This document shows positions 35,775-47,019 of a stretch of 64,000 nt of DNA, piece by piece. Location of the stretch: the NCBI GenBank assembly GCA_963693285.1, contig OY848920.1, forward strand, positions 5,097,135 through 5,161,134, read 5' to 3'. Below the pieces are notes generated by a model. That model saw nothing but the letters and a program-made list of their open reading frames with translations. It was not told where the DNA came from and made no database searches. Both the position numbers and the translations under genes were made by a program. This stretch comes from Xestospongia muta. Its lineage: Eukaryota > Porifera > Demospongiae > Haplosclerida > Petrosiidae. Numbering within the stretch: the stretch's first letter is position 1; each line of letters starts with the position of its first letter.

Positions 35775-38655
35775 GGTTAGGAAACATAATCAGTCTTGCC
35801 TATTTACACAGCTCATGAAATGTACAACAGCAATAAACTATAATATAATTCTCTAATAAAGAAAATGCACTTTATGAGCACTAAAATTGGAAGTATTCCG
35901 TATTTTTCAACAATGATACTATGTTGATTACATAATGAATGACATGATATCATATCTATTCTCTATTTTCTTTGATATGGCATTCTTAAAAATAGTTCCT
36001 GTTGCTATGGTGACTTTATATGAATATTGTGGTTGCAAGAAAATTTATGTAAAGTTTTCATATTTGGTACAATCTTGACCTGGTTCAACTATTCATTTAT
36101 GTTTACTATTAATTATAAAATATATTTATTAATAATTGTAACAGTAATCATTGCAATTAGCTACATTGTCACCTAATGAATTTATTGAAAATTAATTAAC
36201 AAAACAAGTCAACTAGTTTGGTTACACTATCTACATATCATATTACTTTCTTCATCATCAATCTATTATAAGTGTTTTATTAACAGTAAGTCACAATGTA
36301 CTGTTGATACTACTGATACTAATAAGGTACTAGTTCTTTTAAGATACATACAGTTTAGAAAGGTATTGTAATCTATTTATCTACTACATCTATCATGTAT
36401 CTATTGTACTATTTAGTATATGTATATTTTTATAGACCTTTATTAACTCATTTATCCATCTATTTGTCCATTTATCTGCTGTTAATCCATTCATCTATTC
36501 AATTATTATTATGAAGTATTCAATGTTACATTATGTGGTATTACCTGTTCAATTAGTGATCAATACATACTTATGTTATGATAAACTGGACTTTTAAGGA
36601 TCAATTTAAATATATATAAGAACCTACATGTACTAACAGTATAATTATATATTTACATGTTCATGAAATAATTAGTAAGACTAGAAGAGATGGTCAGGTG
36701 GTGGTAGTATAACTAACTATATTGTTATTACCAAACTTTACTATATTTGTAGGTGGGTAGCATGAACTACACTGACAGAAAAACACTCTTGTGCTCCTAT
36801 GACTCTGATATCAGTATTTGAATTAAAATCTTCACAAGCAATACTGAAAATCCTATCCAGATACTTTTTATGTAACTACAAATTCAGATTCCAATCTACA
36901 CTTTTTATTAATGACTAAAATAAGTACACATAATAAACAGAAGGATTAAAGCACATAACAGTACATTATGTATAATACAAAAACTAATTTTTGGAGTAAA
37001 GCTATGTAGCTATATACCCATAGGTGTGGGTATCCAGTGAAGGGTTTTTTTCTCATTGTCCTTTACTTAGTTTTCAATAATATCTAGCATCACAGATGTA
37101 CTATAGGACTGTAAATCTTTTGGAGAGCAAGAACATGAATCATATGACAACCTATTATCATATTGCTGTCAAGACCAGATGACGATGGCATTGATGTTCA
37201 AGATAGCAATGAGGAAAAAGTACCAGAACAGAAGCCTCTATCGGTGATTAAGAAAAACAAAGAGATAGGAGTTAGGAAGAGAAAGAAATGAGGTACAAAA
37301 TGACGCTTTCAATGATCACACATGACACACCCCTTTCTTATTCCAGGTTTGTTTGTAGCCACACATAACATGCCCCTTCTTACTCTGGGCTTCATTGTTG
37401 TTTACCATTGCAATAATGGGAGTGTCTTTCACGTGGTAATTGACAATGTATACTTTTATAATGTTACTAGATCCCATCCCAAAACCTAGACCCTAAAATG
37501 CTTGATCATATGATGCATAGCCAGCAGTGAGCCACTCCCATTATTGCAATATTTAATTTGGATGCAAAGGGCACGCCATAGTTTCTATAGCCACTCAGAG
37601 TATTAAATGGGTGTGGTTTATACACCTGCTTTACATGGATCCAAATATATTTGTATGCATAAAAGTTCACATTTTAGATAATGAAGGAGGGAGGGACAAG
37701 TGAGTCCCCTAATAATTATGAACTAATGCTTGGCCCTCCTCCATTTATGTTTAAGTAAGTTATTTTGACTATGACAATTATTAGAACTAACATTATTTGG
37801 TTGATCTTGTTTCCTAAAACAATTACCTATATTTTTATTAAAATAAAAAGTAAACCTACTTTATGCACACAAATCTTGATGTCTCAAATCATTTTTATCC
37901 TATTCCACAGACTATGTAAGAGTTTGTTATATAGTACATTTATTGCTTTACAATACTTTTATTCCTACAAAGTAGTTTCTTAATGTAGATCTACTTCTGT
38001 CTTTTAAGTAGGTATTTAATTAATTAAAGTGATGACATAATGATTATACAATATATTTTATATATCTTGTAGATTACTACAAAGCAAATGGATTTTACTT
38101 CTGCTATATTGAACATTACACAACCATCAATTAAATACATTAAGACCATTAAAATCTATTATGAATTCATACAAACTATATACTTCCTTCATCTTGTTAA
38201 TAACACAATGTATATAATTATATATGTAATTTTATGTAGTTTTATACTTGAATATTTAATGTTTCATTTCACTAATAATCTATCATTTGTTTGTCTATCT
38301 AATATATGTATTGATGACTGACTAAAAATACATTACATGACTAGCTAGGAATACTCTAAGATGGACTAAGTAGAAAGCTAAGGCCATATATTATGTGGTA
38401 CAGTGCTACACACTTCAAGTACTTACTGAACACACATTAAAAGATATGAACACCTTTTGATCATCAACTCTTTTAATTGGCCTTAGTTTGTGTGTTAAAT
38501 TAATATCATTAAGAGTAAAAATAAAGTTTTATGGAATTCCTTATCTTCATCAAGAGCTTGTTCACTCTCATTTAAATGGTTGTCACTTTAAAAATTGCAA
38601 GAACAATTAAAAGTATATTTCTTCAATACAAAAGAAATTACTTATAGTATTAACA
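35775..38655. other. AT-rich, no gene recognised
   Basis: Several short ORFs (37765-37983, 38088-38321) are low-complexity hydrophobic translations of AT-rich DNA. No splice-supported exon, transposase or RNA gene is seen. Confidence 0.45.
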
Positions 38656-39135
38656 TTAATTAATTATATTTCCAAAGTAATTATAAAGTATATCTTGACT
38701 TAAGTCACTAACACCAACCACTGAGTCAATTTCTTGTTGTAACCATTCTTGAACATAAACTGGATCATGGAGATATATGAATTTCTGAATACTAGGGGGC
38801 ACATTAGAAGATTGATAGACAACTGACTCTTTAATTATAACACTTGCTGAAAGGCAACAGAGAGAAGTCATATTGCTCTCATTGTCTTCTAGATGGTTTC
38901 CAAAAGTGTCTACAGTATCATAATGTGCACCATATGAAAGTAAAATCTCTTGTACAGGCAGAACATGGTCAAATTGTTGAATCATATGACAACCTTTCTC
39001 ACCTACATCATTTACAAGTTCACATGCTCACCATTCAAGCTGAAGAATGAGAAATTGCTGAAAACGTTTTTGTTCATTTTGTAATCCATATGGAGACATA
39101 ACAATTGTACTGTAGCTATTTAATAAATTCAGTAT
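38656..39135 (-). pseudogene. FEM-1-like C-terminal fragment, second copy
   Basis: Reads QNEQKRFQQFLILQLEW, TGA, ACELVNDVGEKG, QQFDHVLPVQEILLSYGAHY, then NMTSLCCLSASVIIKESVVY and IQKFIYLHDPVYVQEWL, with a natural stop after YFGNIIN. The LxCLxAxxI ... IQKFIxLH block is the FEM-1 C-terminus, which the 33.7-kb copy lacks. About 240 bp (38890-39133) are duplicated at 33696-33937. The two copies carry different lesions: the TGA after LEW here is GGA there, while the frameshift and TGA there are intact here. The N-terminal part of the gene is absent. Instead, a copy of the family 5' exon lies 0.5 kb upstream on the same strand. Confidence 0.65.
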
Positions 39136-39274
39136 AGAGTACTACATTTTTGTGCTATATATCATACTGTTATATATCATAATCAGCTGTATAACTATGC
39201 ATAAAATTTTTCGTTATTCAGTTTTTTAATTGCAATGTCAATTGACAATGAATTACAGAAGTCTGGCTACTACA

Positions 39275-40490
39275 GCTACTAGAGACAAAAGCTAATAAAA
39301 GATATTTAAAATATTTTTATGCAATGAGGATTAACAATATCTATTAGGCACCATACAGTGGGGTGTGGTAGTCTGGGAATGAGGCTAGTTCTTGAGATAT
39401 CATAAGTCACAATGCCAGTATCAAACCAGCAGTTTATTTAAAGTATATAATTGTACAAAGACCCATTCATTTATACATACATAGAAAGGTGCATACAAAC
39501 ATATAAGGGCAGTATATGTTCATTTCATAAGAATTATGTCCTTTATTTATATATTGATCCATTTAAGAACCTTAAGACAATAAAAAGGGGTGTACCCTAT
39601 AAAGTCTCAGATTTAAATTATAAGTTAACAATATGCAAGGCAACTATTTAATAGGTTATTACCTTATTGCTTCTCAGGACAACAACACGACAAATATCAC
39701 CAGAAACTATCAATAGGCTGGTGATTTCACAAACAGATAAGTACCGTCTCGGTTATAGCGCGGGTCTGGTCTGAAATACCGGAAATAACCGTAATCCGTA
39801 AAAATAGAAAATAGTTCATTCGTTTTGACGTGTGACTCTAAGTGCTTCTTCTTGTAGCTTATATGATGATGTTACTGGTACTTACTATATGATGACATCA
39901 TTAACTGTCATAGGGTTAATAATGATAGTGTCAATGTATGGTTTAGATGTCATCATAGTATATGACATGATTGACATCACATGTGTCATATCAAGATGAT
40001 GTCATCATAGTCAAGAACCACCTGACTGTTCTATCAAAGAAATTACTTTCTTGTCATATTAATTAACACTAATTATGACTTATAGTATTATAATAATTGT
40101 TTCTTGAAACCTGTAATACTATGGAAGATGACAGAACCTACATATATCATCCTCTTCAATTCTCTCTCATCAGGAAAAAGGACTATATTTAGTCACCAGA
40201 ACAAAAATTTATTTATTTAAATGATTTAAGTTTTGTTTTTTGACAATGTTATTATTATTAATTAGATATTATTTATTTTATAAAGTTATATAAACACTTC
40301 TTACTCGTCCCACATTTGAAAATGTTACAGTATAGTCAAAATTTCTCAACTTAAAAAATTCTATATTACAATTATCCTAGTATGTACTTTAGCATGTAAA
40401 AAGCATTTCATCTTGTAATTATAATATGATAAGCAAAGCTCAATTTTGTTTTCCTGTAGGTGCAGTTATTCTCACTGACAAGTGGTATGT
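39275..40490. repeat. inverted segmental duplication, left arm
   Basis: The reverse complement of this block is at 53510-54075 plus 56445-57045, the right arm being split by a 2.37-kb transposon. Matching landmarks: ggaatgaggctag/ctagcctcattccc, the ttacggatta...tttccggtatttcaga segment, and the end near tgcagttattctcac/gtgagaataactgca. The arm contains a promoter-like first exon (39663-39790) in minus orientation. Confidence 0.8.
39663..39790 (-). promoter_or_regulatory. 5' non-coding exon and promoter-proximal segment, copy B
   Basis: The minus strand reads ccggtatttcagaccaga, a GC-richer patch (cccgcgctataacc), gagacggtacttat, and then tgttgtcctgagaagcaataag|gtaata with a donor at 39663. 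It matches copy C at 56575-56670. In copy C the next exon is the 2A exon. Here the 2A exon is missing and the next coding segment on the strand is the FEM-1 C-terminal fragment. Confidence 0.5.
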
Positions 40491-40922
40491 TATACTGATG
40501 AAATACAAGAGGATAAAAACAACAATATAATAATGATGATGGAATAGGAATTATCAGTCAGTCACACTTCTATTAAGTTTGGAAAGATGACTCATTGAAT
40601 AAATTGTTGCCATAACTATAGTATAAATGATTAAAAATACATCACAATGAATGGCTTATGGCTTCTATACTATTTGAAAACACACTCCCATGACTAATCA
40701 ATAGATTGTTAACTTTTTGGCTTCTTAATTTACTAGAAGAAAGCACTTTGTACTTTGTACTTTGTATACCTGAGGAATTGTTATATGAATTATCTTTTAA
40801 AGTCAATTATTTTAAACAGAAATATAGAAATAAGATATAATTATGAATAAAGATTATGCTACAATTTGGAATAGTTAATACATAATTATTCTAACGAGTT
40901 GAACCTAACAAGTATTGTTAAG

Positions 40923-41311
40923 TCAAGTATTCTTCAAGTTGGACTTAACCTTCTTCCAATACCACAGAGTACTGTCCATTTTGAATCCATTGGGACCACC
41001 TCCATGTATCCTAGCAATGTCTTCATCAGTAGCCACATGACCTAGTATAGCCTCAGTGGCATATCGATCCATATAGCTCTGCATAACTTGTTCAGAGTAT
41101 GCTGTTGATCCAGGACCTTTTATGTCTTCCCAGGTCTTTCCTCTATTTGACAATGATGGATTGAACTCAACAGCATCTTTGTAATAGTCTTCACATATCT
41201 GATATCGTCCATAAGCTCTCCCACTATCTCCAACTGCATTCTATGGATCCCTACATCCACCAGTTCCAACAGCTGCAATAGCATTATAAAGTCTTCTGCT
41301 TATCTTCTGAC
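40923..41311 (-). CDS. lysozyme-like exon with in-frame TAG (end of 2A-DD-lysozyme gene)
   Basis: A terminal exon of 2 nt plus 128 codons and TGA. It reads QKISRRLYNAIAAVGTGGC, RDP, TAG (41241-41243), NAVGDSGRAYGRYQICEDYY, then KTWEDIKG, SYMDRYAT, DEDIARIHGGGPNGF and LWYWKKVKSNL. The set GDxGRAxGxYQI ... YxxRYAT ... ARIHxGGPNG ... YWxKV is characteristic of small lysozyme-like muramidases shared by bacteria, phages and invertebrate destabilase/i-type lysozymes, which cleave peptidoglycan. Few Cys residues make it look more bacterial than i-type. Two defects stand out: the stop codon, one base from CAG, and VGTGG where relatives usually have VExGG, so the likely catalytic Glu is missing. The exon joins in phase to 42579-42623. 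It may be a recently dead or polymorphic effector. Confidence 0.7.
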
Positions 41312-42578
41312 CTAAAAAATCATTAAACATAGTATGTTATAAAAATCATACCTATTACAAAATCTAATTGACAAAGTAGTAATGTAATAACAGGTTGCAT
41401 TTCAGAGACATCTTAGTTAAGTTTAGAACTAACAATAGGATCAATCCTGTGCACATCTGATTGCATGCACTTCATCAACTCAAAGATATATGTATAACAA
41501 TGTATTAATGTATACTTCTAACCTTGTACAAAATATTGTACATTATTACATTGCATATAGTTAAGTATTTCTCTACTAGATGTAAACATCATACTTCATT
41601 CTCTATGAGGAAGCGTTTCCTTATCATAACATTTGTTTGTTCCTTAATGTGTACTACATGGAGTTTATCACTGAACTGCATGATATGCCATACATAATCT
41701 ATGCATCAAAACAATAAAGACAGCTTTTAATTGCAAGGTCCCAAAGCATAAAGAAATCTTAATGTTTGCTTGATATTAAAGAGAATTATAGCAAACTTCC
41801 TCTGTGCATACACAGTTAAGTCTTGTGCCATATGCTAGTAGCATATGTAGTTATAAGGCTTAAAGAAAAATGTCTTGTTGAGCAATATAAGAGAGTCTTT
41901 GTCAAATGGTTAGATAAAAGAACTCTCTCCTCAAAAAAAATTGAACTTGCCTTTACTTTGATGGGCAAATCTACTTTGCTGAATAAAACTATATAATATG
42001 AACTAGTCATATTACTGTTTTAGACACACAACAGTTAGCTTGGATTTGCTTATAGTAATTACAAAAATTACATAAAAATAAGCCAAAATTGTCAACAATT
42101 ATACTATCATCAGTGGAATACATAAACTATGACTAAGCTAGCTATTTATAGACAATTTTTTTATTGAATCAGTTAAGTCAGAGACATGAATACACTGAGA
42201 GTTTGCACATTTGGATTGATGATGTTTATAGCAGGCTGTAATGTTGTTGGCAACAAAATAATAAAGGTGGAGTTTGTGTATAGATTTTTATAGAAATATA
42301 GCATAGGCTGCCATATTATGTCTGCTAATAACTAAAACAAACTTTAGTCATCTTTTTTTTATTTTGAAAACAATTATCTAAGCAAAGCAACAAGGTTTTT
42401 AATCATAGCTTCAGTCACTTTTAAAGTCATTAACATGTCATGTCTGACTTCTCAGATAATATGAACATTTAATATACTTACTGTAAAATAATAGTGGATG
42501 GAATAATACATATGTGTTTTATATATAGAATATGCTACACTACAGGATATACAGTAGAAGAAATGTTTATTGACATAC
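41312..42578. other. intron of the 2A-DD-lysozyme gene
   Basis: Contains the dispersed repeat at 42190-42310. No additional exon with good splice sites was seen. The minus ORF 41816-42010 shows no domain. Confidence 0.4.
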
Positions 42579-42623
42579 CAACTAGTGTAGGATCTTGACT
42601 AGCAGGATGAGCAAATGAAACAG
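42579..42623 (-). CDS. 15-codon linker exon of the 2A-DD-lysozyme gene
   Basis: A 45-bp phase 1-1 exon between acceptor ttattctgtag and donor gtatgt, encoding AVSFAHPASQDPTLV plus a split Gly. It joins upstream to the DD exon (GAA G|CT) and downstream to the lysozyme exon (GTT G|GT CAG), both in frame. Pro/Ser/Ala-rich, so probably a flexible hinge. Confidence 0.6.
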
Positions 42624-43032
42624 CTACAGAATAAAAAAGGATAATATTTGAAGTTAACAATTTAAGTAGTCACACAAATTATTGTATTGCTTAGAGCTGG
42701 TTACCAAAATATTATCCATAGGTGAATAACAACTTATCAACTTTCTGAGTATCAACCTGAAATACATGACTTCATTAATTTGTCAGAACAGTATGAGGAA
42801 CTACACATGAAATTAGGTGCTTCTTTCTCTGTTAATAATGATCCATTCCTAGCTGTTTGCCCTCTCAGATAAAATTATAAACAATACTGAACAATATATA
42901 AGTTGAACTATCAGAAACTTTTACCTTTTTTAATCTTATTTAGCCTACACATTATGTATATATAAACAAGGACATTACTGAAAACAATTACAGTATCGTT
43001 TACTTATAGATTTAATACAAAATAATTATTAC

Positions 43033-43326
43033 CTTCACTAAGATAGTGACGTATCTCATTAGCTTTCCTTAAATTTTTAATAATATGACTCACCATAGCA
43101 ATAATCACTGTCTCCCAATTAAAAGGGGATGATACAGTATCTTTCCAGATGTTTATGACCACTGAGAGTTTATGGATATCAATAATCGGCCTTTGTTGTA
43201 TACTTTCCAAATCATTATCTGGCACTCTCAGACATATACAAATTGAATACCACTGGGCACTCATATCAGCTAATAGATTGAGTAGTTCATATTTATCTGG
43301 TGCCTTCTTTAGCATATCAGAAATAT
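43033..43326 (-). CDS. death-domain exon of the 2A-DD-lysozyme gene
   Basis: 294 bp, 98 codons, no stop, phase 1-1 (acceptor gtatgttag, donor gtaata). It begins DISDMLKKAPDKYELLNLLA, has AQWYSICICLRVPDNDLESI, VVINIWKD and FNWETVIIAM, and ends NEIRHYLSE. Compared by eye with the 58-kb DD, 65 of 98 residues are identical. Death domains normally act in cytoplasmic signalling assemblies. Coupling to an upstream 2A segment and a downstream lysozyme-like domain is unusual. Upstream join: ACA G|AT (Thr-Asp). Downstream join: GAA G|CT (Glu-Ala). Confidence 0.8.
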
Positions 43327-43329
43327 CTA

Positions 43330-44820
43330 ACATACACATGATAACAGAATTAATAATTATTACAGATTGTTTAGCAAATTGTATATAAATTAGGAAATAA
43401 TAAAGCATGTAGGGCTGGATGTTGAACAAAACAAGATAGTAAGAATGATATTTTTATCATTCCAGTTATACAGAATAACACATGTAGAGTGATATGTAAT
43501 ACGAGTTCAAACATGTTAATGTAAATGTATAAACCTATATTATAGTGGGCTGTTAATATGCCTTTTTTAACATGTGCTATTATGTAGAGATGATGAAAAA
43601 CTGTACTTACTATCTTGTTTTTTCTTTTTATATTGCATCCATATATTCGTTAAATTATCTTTGAAAAGACATTATTTGCTATTGACTTAATGTTTTATCA
43701 AATAAACTCGGATAATTAAATAAAATATTTTCAAAAGTATGTAGTAAACATAGAGATGGGTAATATCAGTCCACATGCAAAGAAGATAATAGATATGGCA
43801 AATGCATCATCACTACAAAATAATATAGGCACAGAATCCAAAATATCAATGATATTATTTCATTGATGTAGATAGTTGGTATATATCTGGTCCTTAATTG
43901 ATTATGTTGCTTGTGCTATTATGTAAGAATGATAAAATTGTCATCCTTACTATCTTTTGTGGATTCTTTGTATTTCTCTGATATTACCCATCCCTGTATT
44001 TACTTCAATTTTAGAAAATACTTGAAATTAATACTTTGTTTATTTTTTTTAAATTGCCAGTGTTTTGATAGTAATTAACAAAAGCTCTAGCATGCTGGAA
44101 AGCAATGAAATTCCACGATTAGCCAGCTTACAAAAAGAGATTCTTACACATTGTGATGAAGAGTATTATTATTAACAACTAATTTAATTAAGCGGTAACA
44201 GCAAAGTAGCTGCAAATTTAGAATTATTCCATCATGAGTTCTTAACAACTAAGAAACTCAATGCATTTTAGGTAGGCATACAGTTACTGGCATATTAGAC
44301 GTACAATAATGATTCTGATCTTCTTTATGATGAACATCAAAGCAAGAAATAGTCTATATTTCTGTCAGAAGTAGGAGACTATGCTTTAGTTTAGCTATAA
44401 TAAAATAACGTTCTCTATTCTCATCCGTTTCTTTCTTTAATATTACTTATTCATAAGTGGCTTCCAAGGGTAGCTCTTGACAATATACTGCTGAAAACAC
44501 TAGTTTTGTTCCTAAACTGTTTAAATGAGAGGTGCAAAAGGCCATCTATCACAGTTGAGCATGTAACTTCTGTGACTTTAGAATCTACACTGTTTATGGT
44601 TCTTGAGTTATTATGAACTATAAAGCAGAGGACGAGGCAGAAAGTTAAAACATTTAGCATTTTTCCATTGTGTTTGTGATGCTTAAAACCTAGTTTTAAA
44701 CTATAACTAAGTTAAAATAAACACTCTATCTGTAATAAGGGCAATTAATCTAATTCCTGTACAAGTGACTAATAGATATGTAAAAAGGACACAGGCTATA
44801 CATTTTAATTGTAGAGTTAC
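43330..44820. other. intron between 2A and DD exons
   Basis: Holds the repeat shared with 32380-32520 (near 43750-43870). No further exon is recognised. The minus ORF 44451-44660 lacks a domain and splice support. Confidence 0.4.
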
Positions 44821-45048
44821 CTGTTTTAGGTCCTGGATTGAGTTCAACATCTCCTGATAAAATAAGGAGAAGTGTAAGAAAGACTCCTAAAGAGGAGGTA
44901 AGATCTTTAATATTCCTGATAATAGTCGCTTCATCTATCCTACTACTGCTCTCAGTGTTTGGAGTCTCTTTAGAATGAGTACTACATGATATCTGATGAC
45001 ATGCCCATAAACCAATACACACTCTCCATTGAGTGACATCAATCATTA
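44821..45048 (-). CDS. 2A-like ribosome-skipping exon, start of 2A-DD-lysozyme gene
   Basis: An acceptor (ctttcattgtag) is followed by TA-ATG; the start is the ATG at 45046, conserved in the 57-kb copy. The 75-codon product begins MIDVTQWRVCIGLWACHQIS, has a Ser/Thr-rich middle, a hydrophobic run LGVFLTLLLIL (residues 53-63) and SGDVELNPGP (64-73), and ends with donor gtaact in phase 1. The D-V-E-x-N-P-G-P signature is the full 2A consensus: the ribosome fails to form the last Gly-Pro bond, so a 72-residue leader is released and the downstream protein starts at Pro. A hydrophobic run next to 2A resembles the dual signal-sequence/2A elements of sea-urchin NLR proteins. Cellular use is inferred; the motif itself is explicit. 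No close 5' non-coding exon was found upstream. Confidence 0.85.
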
Positions 45049-45049
45049 C

Positions 45050-45700
45050 TACAATGAAAGAATAATATGTCAATATATGATTAGTGTGTCATTACCATGT
45101 CATGAACAAAAAAATTAGACAAACCATTTATCAAATGTTTTAATCTTCTTTACTTGCACTATTTTACATAATTATATATTAAAACACCTTTATACATTTT
45201 ATAGCTGGAACACATGAGTCAATTCAATTAATCAGACCTATATTGCATATGTATAATGAACACTAAATGTTATCATTTTTTAAAGACAAAATTGTAGTAA
45301 TAATTATAATGGCAGAAGACTATGGATTCCATATAAAGGCCATATTCAACTTTCACTGTTATTATGATCATGATAATCATAACTGAATCCACTGACATAA
45401 ACTACAGCTACAGTTATAAATTTCTTAATTGGCTATAACTGATGTTTATTATCAGTTGTAATAATACTGACCTTTTATCATTTTCAAGTTGTTAATATCT
45501 GTTCCTTATGTGCCCAAAAGTAAATACACACTTTGCTATTTATAGACTTAATAATGATGACATAAGTATTTGTGCTATTAACAGTTTGAGTTTGTATAGA
45601 ATTCATAAACGGCTATGTCCTAAATATGGTTCTATATTCTTCTTTCATAAACTGTTCATTAGGTTTAATTTCAAGTCATAAACACAGTGATAATCTATAG
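45050..45700. other. intergenic/divergent region, no gene recognised
   Basis: Between the minus 2A exon and the plus-strand gene starting near 45.71 kb. It could hold promoters for both, but I cannot assign elements. Confidence 0.35.
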
Positions 45701-45710
45701 TTGATTAAAA

Positions 45711-46030
45711 AAATGAAAATTGTAACTGTCCAGGATCCTGACTTCAATGAGGTTATAGTTCCTAATGAGTATTATGACATAAAGCCATTGATGACTCCAT
45801 TTCAAGTAAAGTCCTAGTTGATGAAATTTTAAATTTTGTATACTTTAAGCTTTCTAGGAAGGTCATTGATCGATGTCAGCCAGACACTGCCCTACTTTGC
45901 TTAAAATTTAAAATCTCTCTCAAAGATAAGAAAGAACTCATTGACCTAGAGCTCACTTTGAAAGGAAAAAGTGAACAGATGAGTTTGATAATTCCTAGCT
46001 CTGAATTGCAACAAATACAGGAAACAACAT
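45711..46030 (+). CDS. first exon of plus-strand DD gene, unknown N-terminal domain, one frameshift
   Basis: ATG at about 45711 gives MKIVTVQDPDFNEVIVPNEY, then a 1-nt shift near 45782, after which the frame reads AIDDSISSKVLVDEILNFVY, LSRKVIDRCQPD, LLCLKFKISLKDKKELIDLE and SSELQQIQETT, ending at donor gtaagt after 46030 in phase 1. The next exon at 46707 is phase-compatible. The alternating hydrophobic pattern suggests a beta-rich or alpha/beta fold, but I do not recognise it. The shift may be a real lesion or a sequencing error. Confidence 0.5.
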
Positions 46031-46706
46031 GTAAGTGACATTAAAAACAGAATATACTCAAGTTTTAGTTATTGTCTAATAAAATAATGGCTCAGTTTTT
46101 GAACTAATATATGTGTGTGTGTGTATGTGTATATACATATATATAATTATATATCATATATATATATCATATAGAGAGACATACATTTTGAAAAGGAGTA
46201 TTAGTTCCATGTAGCAGATATAAACCTCTTATTAGATTAATATATGAAAATATAGAACCTAACATCTAAAACGAGCTAGTTTCTTCTTCATAAACAGCTA
46301 AGCAGTAGGTTTATATGGACCTGATGACAAGCTTTATCAGTTCTAATGGGTCCATAAGCATTTAAACCTTCCAACTTGAGAATTTAAAAGACAATTGCTT
46401 CACACCCATATGCTGTATGTTTGAGCAATAGTGATAGGTTAGTATGAACTCATTATAACTTATATCAGATATATCATGTTTTATCGATCAATATGCAATA
46501 TATTAACCTACCAACTTGGGATTTTGTAAAGATATGACTCTCAGGCCTATGGTCCTTGGGCAATATCTTTTACAAATTCCCTTGTTGGGAAGATTATATA
46601 ATATATATAGACCTCTAAACCATGTTATATGTAACACACATGCACATACACACACACACATATAGGAAAATATATATAGGAAAGTATACTTCTTTTGTTA
46701 ATATAG

Positions 46707-46952
46707 CTTACTCTGCCATCACTACTTCCACCACTACTCATACTACTTCCAACATGCCTACTTGCACTACTACTCCTATTACTGCCAACATGGCTACTCC
46801 TACTACTGCTAGTATGCCTACTCCTACTACAACCAACATGCCTACTTCCACCACTACTCCTACTACTGCCAGCATGCCTATTTCCATCAGTAGTTCTCCT
46901 TCTATCTATATAGAGTCATCACATTCATTAGAAGTATCTGATGAATTATTAT
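46707..46952 (+). CDS. Thr/Ser/Met repeat exon of plus-strand DD gene
   Basis: 246 bp, 82 codons, phase 1-1 (acceptor gttaatatag, donor gtgagt). It encodes near-periodic blocks such as TTTTNMPTSTTTPTTASMP, that is, NMP/ASMP spaced by Thr-rich runs, ending in IYIESSHSLEVSDELL. The DNA is a minisatellite of roughly 30-60 bp units (catgcctactcctactac). A Thr/Ser-rich tract like this is expected to be extended and, if secreted, O-glycosylated; as a cytoplasmic linker it would be disordered. It joins DD exon 47020-47328 through a split TGT codon. Confidence 0.6.
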
Positions 46953-47019
46953 GTGAGTTATACAAAGTGCAAGTTAATGGATAATTTTGTCATTGATTCA
47001 TCATATTTATAATTAGTAG

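Noticed and set aside
44821..45048. Idea that the 2A exons mark an integrated virus or a non-LTR retrotransposon
   Set aside because: No capsid, polymerase, endonuclease or reverse transcriptase lies near either copy. Both exons have matching splice phase to a death-domain exon and a conserved start, which fits a host gene. A remote retroelement origin of the motif is not excluded.
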